Positions 33,034-41,833 of a stretch of DNA of 64,000 bases are shown here, in pieces; the first letter of the stretch is position 1; every line of letters starts with the position of its first letter. Below the pieces are notes generated by a model. That model had not been told where the DNA came from, searched no databases, and worked only from the letters and a program-made list of their open reading frames with translations. Source of the stretch: GCA-2861595 sp035536185 (GTDB lineage: Bacteria > Actinomycetota > Acidimicrobiia > Acidimicrobiales > GCA-2861595); assembly GCA_035536185.1 (NCBI GenBank), contig DATLOM010000026.1, positions 1-64,000 of the forward strand, given 5' to 3'. A program made the position numbers and the translations under genes.

Positions 33034-33162
33034 GTGGAGGAGCGGGTGATCGGGCGGATCCACGCAGAGGTTGCCGGCCAGTCCCGCACGATGATCTTCG
33101 CCATGATGAGCCTCATCCTCACCGCCGTCCTGCTCACCTATACCGCGGGCCGCTTCGGCTGA
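33034..33162 (+). CDS. Possible small membrane protein
   Basis: A 42-codon frame from a GTG ends 'IFAMMSLILTAVLLTYTAGR', a clear membrane helix. The frame is open back to the P-domain stop, with 'FRYSWRKRTNLRFEKVEERV' before it. There is no ribosome binding site. It may be a small partner of the preceding genes, or chance. Confidence 0.35.
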   Translation: MEERVIGRIHAEVAGQSRTMIFAMMSLILTAVLLTYTAGRFG

Positions 33163-33189
33163 TCCAGTCGAGTTGGCCGTCTGGCGGTG

Positions 33190-33510
33190 TCAGCAGGCGA
33201 GGGCGTAGCTGACGGCCCAGCACACCTTGCTCATCGTGTCGTCATCCACAGTGCCGACGAAGCTGCCAAGCGACGACCGGTCGACCGTGTGGAGCCCGTC
33301 GCAGTTGATCACCGAATGCTGGTCGATCCCGGCGTCGTCGTGATCGAGGTCGACCTCAGCGGCCAAGCCCCGGATCGATGTCGTGATCTCCGCCACTGTC
33401 ACGAGGCGGCGAACGTCGATCACCTCCGGCCGGGTCAGCACCAGGACGGGGCGAGTCTTGCGACCGATCCGGGCCAACCAGATCTCGCCGCGCGTCAATC
33501 GTCGCTCCAA
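33190..33510 (-). CDS. MazF/PemK-like endoribonuclease toxin
   Basis: A 106-residue protein beginning with the hallmark 'TRGEIWLARIGRKTRPVLVL', then 'LVTVAEITTSIRGLAAEVDL' and 'CDGLHTVDRSSLGSFVGTVD'. This is the MazF fold, which cuts mRNA at short sequences. The start is a TTG inside the end of the antitoxin frame, so the pair is translationally coupled. It forms a toxin-antitoxin module with the gene at 33495-33704. Confidence 0.88.
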   Translation of the reverse strand: MERRLTRGEIWLARIGRKTRPVLVLTRPEVIDVRRLVTVAEITTSIRGLAAEVDLDHDDAGIDQHSVINCDGLHTVDRSSLGSFVGTVDDDTMSKVCWAVSYALAC

Positions 33511-33704
33511 GCTTCAGCTTCGGTCCAGAACACATCGGGGCGTTCGGGACGGCGCTCGTACGCGGCCCGGTCCGCCTCCGCCAAGGCCGCCCGCACCGCG
33601 GCGGAGACTCCCTCGCGAGCCGCCGCTGAGATGTTGATGCCGAGCTGCCGGGCCCGTCGTGCGAGGGCGTCGTCGAGCGTGAACGTCGTACGCGTCGAAG
33701 CTAT
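33495..33704 (-). CDS. MazE-like antitoxin without a canonical start
   Basis: The frame encodes 'IASTRTTFTLDDALARRARQ', 'INISAAAREGVSAAVRAAL' and ends 'VFWTEAEAWSDD', a ribbon-helix-helix antitoxin with acidic tail. It overlaps the MazF start by 16 bases. No ATG, GTG or TTG is in frame ahead of the conserved part: a stop lies 12 bases before the ATA at 33704. Translation may start at a rare codon (ATA), or an indel may have separated it from the ATG at 33720. Confidence 0.6.
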   Translation of the reverse strand: MASTRTTFTLDDALARRARQLGINISAAAREGVSAAVRAALAEADRAAYERRPERPDVFWTEAEAWSDD

Positions 33705-33854
33705 ACCTGAATGCTAGCATGAGATGATAGCGGATGAAAGGCTTCGCCAGCTGGATCCTGACCTCGATTCAACACCGTCTGGCCTCGATCACGCCTCGAG
33801 GTGCCGGCGACAAGCCCTCCCCTCTGAATGATCACGAGAGGACCGAGGGGTACC

Positions 33855-34373
33855 ATGACACTGATGAACGACCAGGACCGGGAGCGCTTCCTCGCCACGT
33901 TGCGCCAGGACGATGAGTTCCGGGCCGCGGTGAGGCGCGAGCTGCTCACCGAGGAGTTGCTGAACCTGCCGCAGACCGTGGCGCAGCTGGGCCAGGACCT
34001 TCGCGATCTGACTGAGACCGCTGCGCAGCAGGGCCAGCACCTCCGTAGCCTCACGCAGGCCGTGGCGCAGCAGGGCCAGGACATCCGCAGCCTCACCCAG
34101 ACGGTGGGAACGTTAGTCGACGTGGTCGCCGAGCAGCGCCAGGACTTCACCGCTTTGGCCACAGATGTACGCGGCTACTTGGAGCGCACCCTGACCCTTG
34201 TCGGAGACGGCTTCACCGCTGTCCGCGGAGAGATCTCGTCCCTACGGACCGACATGGACGACCGAATGGCCGAGCTGCGAGCCAACATGACCGCCGGCTT
34301 CACCACGGTTGATGCAAGGTTCGACCAGGTCAACGCCGAGATCAGCGACATCAAGAGGCGCCTGGCCTCATAG
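33855..34373 (+). CDS. Coiled-coil protein with repeated Gln-rich heptads
   Basis: 172 residues from the ATG at 33855, which has GAGGGG ahead; the frame is open from 33828. The start 'NDQDRERFLATLRQDDEFRA' and 'RRELLTEELLNLPQTVAQLG' resemble the N-terminal part of PD-(D/E)XK nuclease-like DUF3782 proteins. Only the coiled coil follows, with repeats 'AVAQQGQDIRSLTQ' and 'AAQQGQHLRSLTQ', then 'MDDRMAELRANMTAGF'. There is no nuclease domain. It should be cytoplasmic and oligomeric. Role unknown. Confidence 0.6.
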   Translation: MTLMNDQDRERFLATLRQDDEFRAAVRRELLTEELLNLPQTVAQLGQDLRDLTETAAQQGQHLRSLTQAVAQQGQDIRSLTQTVGTLVDVVAEQRQDFTALATDVRGYLERTLTLVGDGFTAVRGEISSLRTDMDDRMAELRANMTAGFTTVDARFDQVNAEISDIKRRLAS

Positions 34374-34659
34374 CAGGTCAGCGCCGTCGCTGGCGCCGCA
34401 GAGCTACCTCTTGCGCCGCCGCGTGGTCGCCCGGGGGTCCTGGGTTGTGTGAGGAGCGCCAACAGCAGGCAACTCGGGGTTTTCCGGCTGCCAGGCGCTC
34501 CCGTGGGGCATGAGCATGTGGCAAGGAAGGAGGGGAATGGAACCCTCCGTGCCGGGGGATGTTCTTCGTGCACGGTGGTACGTAGGCTGCGAGCACCTGT
34601 TGAGTGTTACGTCCGCCCCTAGAACCGGTGGGTGTGGCGGCAGTCCCCAGGAGGACCGA

Positions 34660-35325
34660 GTGCGAAGGAAGAGCTCTCTCAAGGCGCTGGCGGTTGTGAT
34701 GGCATTGACTGCCGGCTGCGGGGGCGACGACGACGAGCCAGACCTGGCGGCTGACCGCGAGAAGGCCCGGGAGGCGATGCTGAGGGCCGCCGACTTCCCG
34801 TCGGGCTGGAGCCCGAAGCCGCACGAGAAGCTGCCCGGCGAGGATGAGCTCACGGCCGAGGTCGCCCAGTGCATCGGTATCTCGAACCCGTCGACCCGAT
34901 CCACCGCCGAAGTCCGATCTCCCGACTTCACCAGCGGATTCGCCACCACCGCATCGTCGGTGATCACCTACGTGCGGTCCGAGGAGGAGGCCGCCGCCGA
35001 TGCCGCCGCCTTCGCGGGGGAGAAGTTCGCTCAATGCGCCGAGCCCGGGTTCGCCAAGCAGGTACAGGCCGTGGCGCCGGAGGGCGCCACGGTGGAGGAC
35101 GTGAAGGTCTCCCCAGCCCGTTTTCCCACCCACGGGGACCGGACCGTGGCCTACCGGGTGAACGGCACCATCCACATCGGCGAGATGAAAGTTCCGGTCA
35201 ACATCGATCTGGTGCGGATATTCAAGGGCCGAGCCGAGGTCACCTTCGTCTTCTCGAACCCGGGCGCTCCCTTCCCCGCTGAGGTGGCCCGATCGGTCGC
35301 GGCCAAGGTCGTGGAACGGCTCTGA
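34660..35325 (+). CDS. Lipoprotein upstream of the peptide ABC transporter
   Basis: 221 residues from a GTG that is preceded by AGGAGG. The signal peptide ends in the lipobox 'LTAGCG', so it should be lipid-anchored outside. The mature part has three further Cys and 'AADFPSGWSPKP', 'SVITYVRSEEEAAADAAAFA', 'DRTVAYRVNGTIHIGEMKVP', a pattern I know from actinobacterial lipoproteins of unknown role. The stop overlaps the CTG that may start the permease, so it may belong to the ABC operon. Confidence 0.75.
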   Translation: MRRKSSLKALAVVMALTAGCGGDDDEPDLAADREKAREAMLRAADFPSGWSPKPHEKLPGEDELTAEVAQCIGISNPSTRSTAEVRSPDFTSGFATTASSVITYVRSEEEAAADAAAFAGEKFAQCAEPGFAKQVQAVAPEGATVEDVKVSPARFPTHGDRTVAYRVNGTIHIGEMKVPVNIDLVRIFKGRAEVTFVFSNPGAPFPAEVARSVAAKVVERL

Positions 35326-36335
35326 GCACCCCGCACTCCGGTACAGAGGCTGGTCGACCCCGGGCACGGTCGCGCCTCGGGCTGGCCGTCTCCTACGTCG
35401 TCACCGTCTTCGTGCTCGTGAGCTTGAACTTCCTCCTTCCCCGGGCCATGCCCGGCGATCCCATCGACGCCCAGCTCAGCGTGGGCTCGCCCACCTACGT
35501 CTACGACGAGAGGGCCCGAGCCGATCTCGCCGCCTACTACGGGCTCGATCGTCCCATGGGAGCGCAGTACGTGGACTACATGGCCAACCTGGCCCAGGGC
35601 GACCTCGGCCGCTCGGTCTCCACCCACACGCCGGTGTCGAAGTTGATCAAGGACCGGCTGCCCTGGACGCTATTGCTCAGCACCACCGGTGTGGCGGTGG
35701 CCACCGTCGTCGGCTTCGTGGCGGGCGTCAACGCCGGGTGGCGGCCGGAGCGCCGCTCCGACCGCGGCCTCATCACCGCCTTCGTCGCCCTGCAGAACGT
35801 GCCGTCGTTCGTGCTCGCGGCCATGACGTTGCTCCTGTTCTCGGTCCAGCTGGCCTGGTTCCCGCTCAGCGGGGCCCGCACGCCGTTCAGCTCCTTCGGC
35901 GCTCTGGCCTCCGTGGCCGACGTGGCCCGCCACCTCACCCTTCCCGCCCTGGTGCTGGCCACCGAGGTGGCCGCGTTGCAGTTCCTCCTGGCGCGGGGCA
36001 GCGTGGTCAGCGAGCTGGGCGCCGACTACCTGGTCCTCGGCCGGGTGAAGGGGCTCACCGAGCGCCGGCTCAAGTACCGGTACGCGGCGCGCAACGCCAT
36101 GATCCCCGTCGTGAGCAACACCGCCGTGCAGCTCGGCCTCGCCGTCACCGGGGCGGTGTTCGTGGAGAGGGTCTTCGCTTACCCCGGAGTGGGAAGGCTG
36201 CTCTTCGAGTCCATCGGGAGCAGGGACTACCCGGCCATCCAGGGCTGCTTCCTGGTGATCACCGTGCTGGTGCTCACGCTGAACTTCCTGGCCGACATCC
36301 TGTACCGGCGGCTCGACCCGAGGACGGCCCAGTGA
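35322..36335 (+). CDS. Peptide/nickel-type ABC transporter permease 1 (DppB-like)
   Basis: 337 residues if it starts at the CTG that overlaps the lipoprotein stop (CTGA), giving 'STPHSGTEAGRPRARSRLGL'. The first GTG at 35412 would cut into the first membrane helix. DppB marks are 'FLLPRAMPGDPIDAQLS', 'YGLDRPMGAQYVDYMANLAQ', 'GDLGRSVSTHTPV' and the EAA-like loop 'ELGADYLVLGRVKGLTERR'. About six helices are visible. It forms the channel with the next permease for uptake of peptides or similar ligands. Confidence 0.88.
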   Translation: MSTPHSGTEAGRPRARSRLGLAVSYVVTVFVLVSLNFLLPRAMPGDPIDAQLSVGSPTYVYDERARADLAAYYGLDRPMGAQYVDYMANLAQGDLGRSVSTHTPVSKLIKDRLPWTLLLSTTGVAVATVVGFVAGVNAGWRPERRSDRGLITAFVALQNVPSFVLAAMTLLLFSVQLAWFPLSGARTPFSSFGALASVADVARHLTLPALVLATEVAALQFLLARGSVVSELGADYLVLGRVKGLTERRLKYRYAARNAMIPVVSNTAVQLGLAVTGAVFVERVFAYPGVGRLLFESIGSRDYPAIQGCFLVITVLVLTLNFLADILYRRLDPRTAQ

Positions 36336-37201
36336 GCACGGCAACCGGCACTGCGAGCACCACGGTGAGGCCTCGGGCTCCCCGCCCTCCGTTGCTGGTG
36401 GCCGGCTTGGTCATCGTCGCCGCCTTCGGCGCCGTCGCCCTCCTCGGCCCCCTCCTCGCCCCCTACGACCCGAGCGACCTCTCCGGCGGGGCCGTCGAGC
36501 ATCCGTCGGCACGCCACCTGCTCGGCACCAACGATATCGGCCAGGACATCTTCTCCGAGCTGATCATCGGCACCCGATCATCGCTGGTCGTGGCCATCCC
36601 CGGGGCCACTCTGGCTGTGGCCATCGGGATCCTCGTGGGCGTCGGAGCCGGCCTGCGAGGCGGATGGGTGGACGTGGCCGTGATGCGGGTGGTGGACGGC
36701 TTCCTCGCCCTTCCAGGCCTACCCCTGGTGGTACTGCTGGCCTCGTTGGCCGGGACCAGCCGCGTCGCCCTCGTGGTGGTGATCGCCATGGCCGGATGGC
36801 CGCCCATCGCCCATGTCCTGCACAGCCAGGTCCTGCAGTTACGCAACCGGGGCTTCGTTCGGGCCGCCCGGGGGTTCGGGGCCTCGTCCGGCTACGTCAT
36901 GGGCCACCATCTCGTACCCGCCGTGGGGCCCATCGCCGCCGCCGGCTTCGTGCAGTGGGCGTCCACCGGCATCGTGCTCGAGGCCGGCCTCGCCTTCCTC
37001 GGCCTGGGTGACCCCAGCACGGTGAGTTGGGGCACCATGCTCAACCGTGCCCTCGACTACCAGGGCCTCTACTACAGCTCGCTCTGGATCTGGTGGGTGT
37101 TGCCCGCCGGCCTGGCCATCACGCTGGCCGCCCTCGGCTTCGCCTTCGTGGGGGTGGGGCTCGAGCCGCGGTTCAACCCCCAGTGGAGGAAGGCGCTGTG
37201 A
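36332..37201 (+). CDS. Peptide/nickel-type ABC transporter permease 2 (DppC-like)
   Basis: 289 residues from the GTG that overlaps the previous stop (GTGA). DppC marks are 'LLAPYDPSDL', 'HLLGTNDIGQDIFSELIIGT' and the EAA-like loop 'RGFVRAARGFGASSGYVMGH'. It ends with 'GVGLEPRFNPQWRKAL', typical of the family. It partners with the DppB-like protein. Confidence 0.92.
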   Translation: MSTATGTASTTVRPRAPRPPLLVAGLVIVAAFGAVALLGPLLAPYDPSDLSGGAVEHPSARHLLGTNDIGQDIFSELIIGTRSSLVVAIPGATLAVAIGILVGVGAGLRGGWVDVAVMRVVDGFLALPGLPLVVLLASLAGTSRVALVVVIAMAGWPPIAHVLHSQVLQLRNRGFVRAARGFGASSGYVMGHHLVPAVGPIAAAGFVQWASTGIVLEAGLAFLGLGDPSTVSWGTMLNRALDYQGLYYSSLWIWWVLPAGLAITLAALGFAFVGVGLEPRFNPQWRKAL

Positions 37202-38904
37202 GCCTTCTCCTCGAGGTCAGCGATCTTCGCGTCGAGTTCGAGGGCGGTGTGGAGGCGATCCGCGGCATCAACTTCACTCTCGATCGCGGCGAGTCGGTCG
37301 CCATGGTGGGGGAGAGCGGCGCCGGCAAGTCGACTCTGGCCCGTTCCCTGGTGGGGCTCGTCCAACCGCCGGAGGCTGCTGGCAGCGTGCGCCTGGACGG
37401 CAACGAGATGATCGGCACATCGCCGGAGCTACTCCGCTCGCTTCGCTGGTCCACCGTCGCCATCGCCCTCCAGGGCACGCCGTTCAACCCCGTGATGACC
37501 CTCGGCGCCCAGGTCGCGGAGCCCCTGCGCGGGGCAGCCGGGCTCAGCAAGGAAAAGGCCCATGTCCGCGCCGCCGAGCTGGCCGAACAGGTGGGGCTGG
37601 ATCCCTCCATGCTCGAGCGGTTCCCCCACGAGGTGTCGGGGGGGCAACGCCGGCTGGCCACCCTGGCCATGGTGCTCGCCCTCGACCCGGCGCTGGTCGT
37701 GCTGGACGAGCCCACGGCCGGCCTCGACCCCGCCTCCCGCCGGCACCTGGTGGCCGAGGTCAACCGCCTGGCCGAGGAGCGGGGCTTCGCCCTTCTGGTC
37801 ATCTCCCACGACCTGCACGACGCCGCCCGCCTGGCCCAGCGAATGATGGTCCTCTACGCCGGCGAGGTGATCGAGGCCGGCACTCCCGACCAGGTCCTCG
37901 AGGGGGCTGCCCATCCCTACACCTGGGCCCTGGTCAACACCTACCCCGTTCTGTCCACCACCAAGGACCTGCGCCCCATCCGGGGCCACGCCCCCGATCC
38001 TCGCGCCGTCCCCTCGGGATGCCCCTACCGCACCCGCTGCACCCAGGCCGAGGACGTCTGCACCGAGAAGCACCCCGACCTCGCCCTGTCCCGCGGCCGC
38101 CTCGTGGCCTGCCACTTCGGCGGGCTGAAGACGCTGCTGGCCGGCGTCGACCTGACGAGGTCCTACGGCAGTCGCCGCCATCCCGTTCGGGCCCTCGACG
38201 CTGTTTCGATCTCGGTCCAGGAGGGAGAGTCGGTGGCCATCGTCGGCCCGTCCGGGAGTGGCAAGTCGACGCTGGCGATGATCCTCGCCGGCCACCTCGC
38301 CGCCGACTCCGGCACCGTGGAGCTCGAAGGTGAGCCGCTCCCGACGTCGTGGCGGGGACCGGCCCGGGCGCGGCGCCGGCGCATCCAGCTGGTCATGCAG
38401 GACCCCGCCGAGGCCCTGTCACCACGGCTCACCGTCGAAGAGCTGGTGGCCGAGCCGCTGGTGGTGGCGGGCGAGGGTGACGAGACGCATCGCCGCGACG
38501 AGGTTCGCACTGCTCTCCACAGCGTTGGGCTCCCTTCCTCCGGAGACTTCCTCGCCGTCCGCGCCTTCGAGCTGTCCGGCGGCCAGCAGCAGCGCATTGC
38601 CCTGGCCCGCGCCCTCGTCGCCCGCCCCAAGTTGCTGGTGGCCGACGAGCCAACGAGCATGCTCGACGCGTCCGAGCAGGCTCGGATGCTGGTGGTGCTC
38701 CGGGAGCGCCAGATCGAGATGGGCCTCGGGCTCGTCATCGTGTCCCACGACCTGGCGGTGGTGCGCAAGGTGGCTGACCGCATCGTGGTGCTCGACGGCG
38801 GCCGAGTGGTGGAGGAGGGCCCCTCCCATCGGGTGGCCACCACCCCCGAGAGTGCCACCGCCCGCCGCCTACTCGACCCCGAGACCGTGGAGCCCCGACC
38901 ATGA
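37198..38904 (+). CDS. Fused double ATPase of the peptide ABC transporter (DppD-DppF-like)
   Basis: 568 residues from a GTG overlapping the previous stop (GTGA). The first ATPase has 'GESGAGKST', 'VSGGQRRL' and 'LVVLDEPT'. It ends with the oligopeptide-type Cys segment 'PSGCPYRTRCTQAEDVCTEK'. The second has 'GPSGSGKST', 'LSGGQQQR' and 'LLVADEPT'. Oligopeptide systems usually encode two proteins; here both are in one chain, so one polypeptide can supply both sites. Energises the two permeases. Confidence 0.92.
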   Translation: MSLLLEVSDLRVEFEGGVEAIRGINFTLDRGESVAMVGESGAGKSTLARSLVGLVQPPEAAGSVRLDGNEMIGTSPELLRSLRWSTVAIALQGTPFNPVMTLGAQVAEPLRGAAGLSKEKAHVRAAELAEQVGLDPSMLERFPHEVSGGQRRLATLAMVLALDPALVVLDEPTAGLDPASRRHLVAEVNRLAEERGFALLVISHDLHDAARLAQRMMVLYAGEVIEAGTPDQVLEGAAHPYTWALVNTYPVLSTTKDLRPIRGHAPDPRAVPSGCPYRTRCTQAEDVCTEKHPDLALSRGRLVACHFGGLKTLLAGVDLTRSYGSRRHPVRALDAVSISVQEGESVAIVGPSGSGKSTLAMILAGHLAADSGTVELEGEPLPTSWRGPARARRRRIQLVMQDPAEALSPRLTVEELVAEPLVVAGEGDETHRRDEVRTALHSVGLPSSGDFLAVRAFELSGGQQQRIALARALVARPKLLVADEPTSMLDASEQARMLVVLRERQIEMGLGLVIVSHDLAVVRKVADRIVVLDGGRVVEEGPSHRVATTPESATARRLLDPETVEPRP

Positions 38905-40616
38905 ACGAGCTCGACCGCCGCAGCTTCCTCAAGGGCCTGGCCGGCGCCGGGCTGGTCGTGGTGGTCGGAGGGTGCGGGGCAGCCCGCCGCCTGCCGCCGA
39001 CGCTCGGAGAAGCGGTACCTGGCGCCGATGTCGGCACCGACGCCGACTCCCTGCCCCCAGCCCCCCGCCCCACGCTCCGCCTGCCCGGGGGAGCCCTTGG
39101 CTTCCCCTCCCCGTTTGCCTACGTGGCCACCCTCGGGTACCGCCAGATGAGCCTGATCTACGACACCCTGCTCTGGAAGGACGGCTCGGGGAAGCTGCTG
39201 CCCTGGCTCGCCTCCAGCTACGAGGTGTCCGACGACGGGCTGGTCCACAGGTTCGAACTGCGGGACGGCATCCGCTGGCACGACGGCAAGCCCCTCACCG
39301 CTGACGACGTCGCCTTCACCTTCGACTACTACGCCAAGAAGACGCTCGGGCCGCTGGTGGTGGTCCAGCCCTACGGGATCGCCAAGGTGGAGTCGCTCAC
39401 TCCGCAGCGGGTGGAGATCCACATCGAGCGCCCCGACGTCACCTTCGCCGGCTCGCTGGCCGCAGCCGTGCCCATCGCTCCCCGCCATGTGTGGTCGGTG
39501 ATCGACGACCCTGCCGCCGCGCAGGACACGAAGGTCCTGGTGGGCTCCGGCCCCTACCGCCTCACCTCCTATGGCGGCGACAGCAGCCCGATGCGCTTCG
39601 AGGCCAACGACGACTACTTCCTGGGGCGGCCCTTCGTCAAGCAGATAGAGATGACGCCCACCTCCGACGAGCTCACCGCCCTGCTGGCCGGCGAGGTCGA
39701 CGCCGCTGAGTCCACCGTCACCGGGACGCGGCCCCTGGCCCTCGAGCCCTTCAAGCGCGACCCGGCATACGGCATCGTCGACCAGCCCGGCGGGTTCACG
39801 TTCCCGCTGTACTGGAACCTGGGCAAGGGCGGGGCGCTGTCCGACGTGCGCTTCCGCCGCGCCTGCGCTCTGGCCGTGGACCGCAAGGACGTGGTGGAGC
39901 GCCTGACCGGGGGCAACGGCCTCCCGGGCAACCCGGGGTTCCTGGCGCCCTCGAACCTCTTCCACGTGGACGTGGAGCAGTACCGCTTCGACCGCGTGGC
40001 GGCCAACCGGCTCCTCGACCAGGCCGGTTACCGGAAGCCGGGCGGCGGCGGCGTCAGGCGCAGCGCCGAGGGGGAGGAGCTGAGCTTCGAGCTGCTGTTC
40101 CCCGGCATGCTCACCCCCCTCGCCCAGGTGCTGGGGGAGGCACTGGAGGCCGTCGGTGTCCAGCTCCGGCTCAAGTCGGTGGAGCTCGGCCCCACCCTCT
40201 ACGGGAAGAAGCTCGCCGGCGACTACGAGATGGCCCTGGCTCTCTATCCGGGGCCGAGCGGTCCTGGTCCACATGCCGACCCGGACCTGTTGCGGCCGTT
40301 GTTCTCGTCGCTCGTGCCCAAGGGCCTCAACAGCGCCGATGGCTACAAGAACGCCGAGCTCGACGAGCTGGCCGAGCGCCAGCTGGCCACCTTCGGCGAG
40401 GAGGAGCGCCGGAAGATGGTGGGGCGGATGCAGGAGATCCTGGCCGAGGACCTGCCTGTGCTGCCCCTCTACTACTCCACGTTGTTCAACGTCTTCCGCA
40501 AGGGCGTGTTCGACCAGTGGTACTGGACACCCGGCGGGTTCCCGGTCGGCGCCAACAACCGCCAGCTGTTCGTAACCGGCGTGAAGTCCGGCACCGACAT
40601 ACGCCCGACCACCTGA
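38901..40616 (+). CDS. Substrate-binding protein of the peptide ABC transporter
   Basis: 571 residues, coupled to the ATPase gene (ATGA). The N-terminus has a twin-arginine motif 'DRRSFLKGLAGAG' and a lipobox 'VVGGCG', so it is probably exported by Tat and lipid-anchored. The SBP family 5 fold is visible in 'YEVSDDGLVHRFELRDGIRW', 'DGKPLTADDVAFTFDYY' and 'GSGPYRLTSY'. The ligand cannot be told from sequence. It is the last gene of the five-gene transporter operon, an unusual place because the binding protein often comes first. Confidence 0.92.
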   Translation: MNELDRRSFLKGLAGAGLVVVVGGCGAARRLPPTLGEAVPGADVGTDADSLPPAPRPTLRLPGGALGFPSPFAYVATLGYRQMSLIYDTLLWKDGSGKLLPWLASSYEVSDDGLVHRFELRDGIRWHDGKPLTADDVAFTFDYYAKKTLGPLVVVQPYGIAKVESLTPQRVEIHIERPDVTFAGSLAAAVPIAPRHVWSVIDDPAAAQDTKVLVGSGPYRLTSYGGDSSPMRFEANDDYFLGRPFVKQIEMTPTSDELTALLAGEVDAAESTVTGTRPLALEPFKRDPAYGIVDQPGGFTFPLYWNLGKGGALSDVRFRRACALAVDRKDVVERLTGGNGLPGNPGFLAPSNLFHVDVEQYRFDRVAANRLLDQAGYRKPGGGGVRRSAEGEELSFELLFPGMLTPLAQVLGEALEAVGVQLRLKSVELGPTLYGKKLAGDYEMALALYPGPSGPGPHADPDLLRPLFSSLVPKGLNSADGYKNAELDELAERQLATFGEEERRKMVGRMQEILAEDLPVLPLYYSTLFNVFRKGVFDQWYWTPGGFPVGANNRQLFVTGVKSGTDIRPTT

Positions 40617-40646
40617 GGGTTGTACCTCAGAGTTATATGGAGCGAC

Positions 40647-41828
40647 ATGACACGTGGCAACCGGCGGGCGTTCTCGGCCGCCTTGGTCGTGTGCCTGGCC
40701 GCAGTCGCAACACTGCTGGGACCTATTCGCACCGAAAGCGGACCGGCATCCGTGACAGTGTGGGTGGGGGACCGGCGGGTGGAGGTCGATCAGGGCAAGG
40801 CCAGCATTGCCAACGTGCTGAAGGCAGCCCGGGTGAAGCCGAGGGACGGGGCACTGAGGTCCGCATCGAGTGGGCGGGTGCTCGATGCCCACTCCTCCCC
40901 GGCGCGGATGTACGTGAACGGGGCCCGGGCCTCGATCTCTCAGCGGGTCGTCGCCGGCGCCCGCGTCCGCGTCGTGGACGGCCAGGACCGAATCGAGCCT
41001 GTCGAGGTACGCCAGCACCCCGTTCCCGCGCCCCCGGGACCACCGGTCGAGTCGCTGCTGTGGTACCCCGGCAAGGACGGCGTCGACGAGGTCACGGTGG
41101 GGACGGTCAGTGGCGAGATCGTCTCCTCGAGCCGCGTCGCCGAGCCCGTTCCCCCGCGGCGGGAGGAGGGCAACGTGGTGTCGCTCACCTTCGACGACGG
41201 CCCGCACCCCACGTGGACCCCGGCTGTGTTGCAGATCCTCGCCGAGGAGGGTGTGAAGGCCACCTTCTGCATGGTGGGCGACATGGTCCGCAAGCGGCCC
41301 GAGCTGACGAGGACCGTGCTCGCGCAGGGTCACACCCTGTGCAGCCACACCCTCCGCCACGCCCCCGACATGGACAGGTTGCCGGAGGAGGAGGTGGCCC
41401 GGGAGATAACCGGTGGCGCCGACCTGTTGAAGGCGACAACCGGTCAGCCGGTATCCTTGTACCGCTCGCCGGCGGGTCGCCTGACGCCGGCCGCCGTCGA
41501 GATCGCCCAGCGTCACGGGATGCGGGTCCTGGACTGGACCCTCGATTCCCGCGATTTCCAGCGCCGGCCGGCGGTCGAGCTGATCCAGAACGTCCTGGCC
41601 GGCGTGAAGCCGGGGGCGGTGATACTCCTCCACGACGGCGGCGGCTCCAGGGCGACGACCGTCGAAGCGCTCCGCCCGATGATCCACGAGCTGCGCGCCC
41701 GCGGGTTCCAGTTCGCTACCCCCCTGGCGCCCCCACCCCCGCCGCCGGCGCCGCCTGATCCCAATGCCCCCCCTCGACCCCCGCCCGACCCGAACGCGCC
41801 CCCGGATCGGGAGCCGGCCTCGGCCTGA
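40647..41828 (+). CDS. Polysaccharide deacetylase with N-terminal DUF348-like domain
   Basis: 393 residues from the ATG at 40647. A signal/anchor helix (about 8-28) is followed by a DUF348-like domain ('VTVWVGDRRVEVDQGKASIA', 'ARMYVNGARASI'). The NodB deacetylase domain has 'LTFDDGPHPT' (metal Asp), 'CSHTLRHAPDM' (metal His pair), 'YRSPAGRLTP', 'LDWTLDSRDF' and 'ILLHDGGG'. Such enzymes remove acetyl groups from peptidoglycan or chitin-like sugars. A Pro-rich tail ends it. It ends 5 bp from the convergent MazF gene. Confidence 0.9.
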   Translation: MTRGNRRAFSAALVVCLAAVATLLGPIRTESGPASVTVWVGDRRVEVDQGKASIANVLKAARVKPRDGALRSASSGRVLDAHSSPARMYVNGARASISQRVVAGARVRVVDGQDRIEPVEVRQHPVPAPPGPPVESLLWYPGKDGVDEVTVGTVSGEIVSSSRVAEPVPPRREEGNVVSLTFDDGPHPTWTPAVLQILAEEGVKATFCMVGDMVRKRPELTRTVLAQGHTLCSHTLRHAPDMDRLPEEEVAREITGGADLLKATTGQPVSLYRSPAGRLTPAAVEIAQRHGMRVLDWTLDSRDFQRRPAVELIQNVLAGVKPGAVILLHDGGGSRATTVEALRPMIHELRARGFQFATPLAPPPPPPAPPDPNAPPRPPPDPNAPPDREPASA

Positions 41829-41833
41829 AGCTG

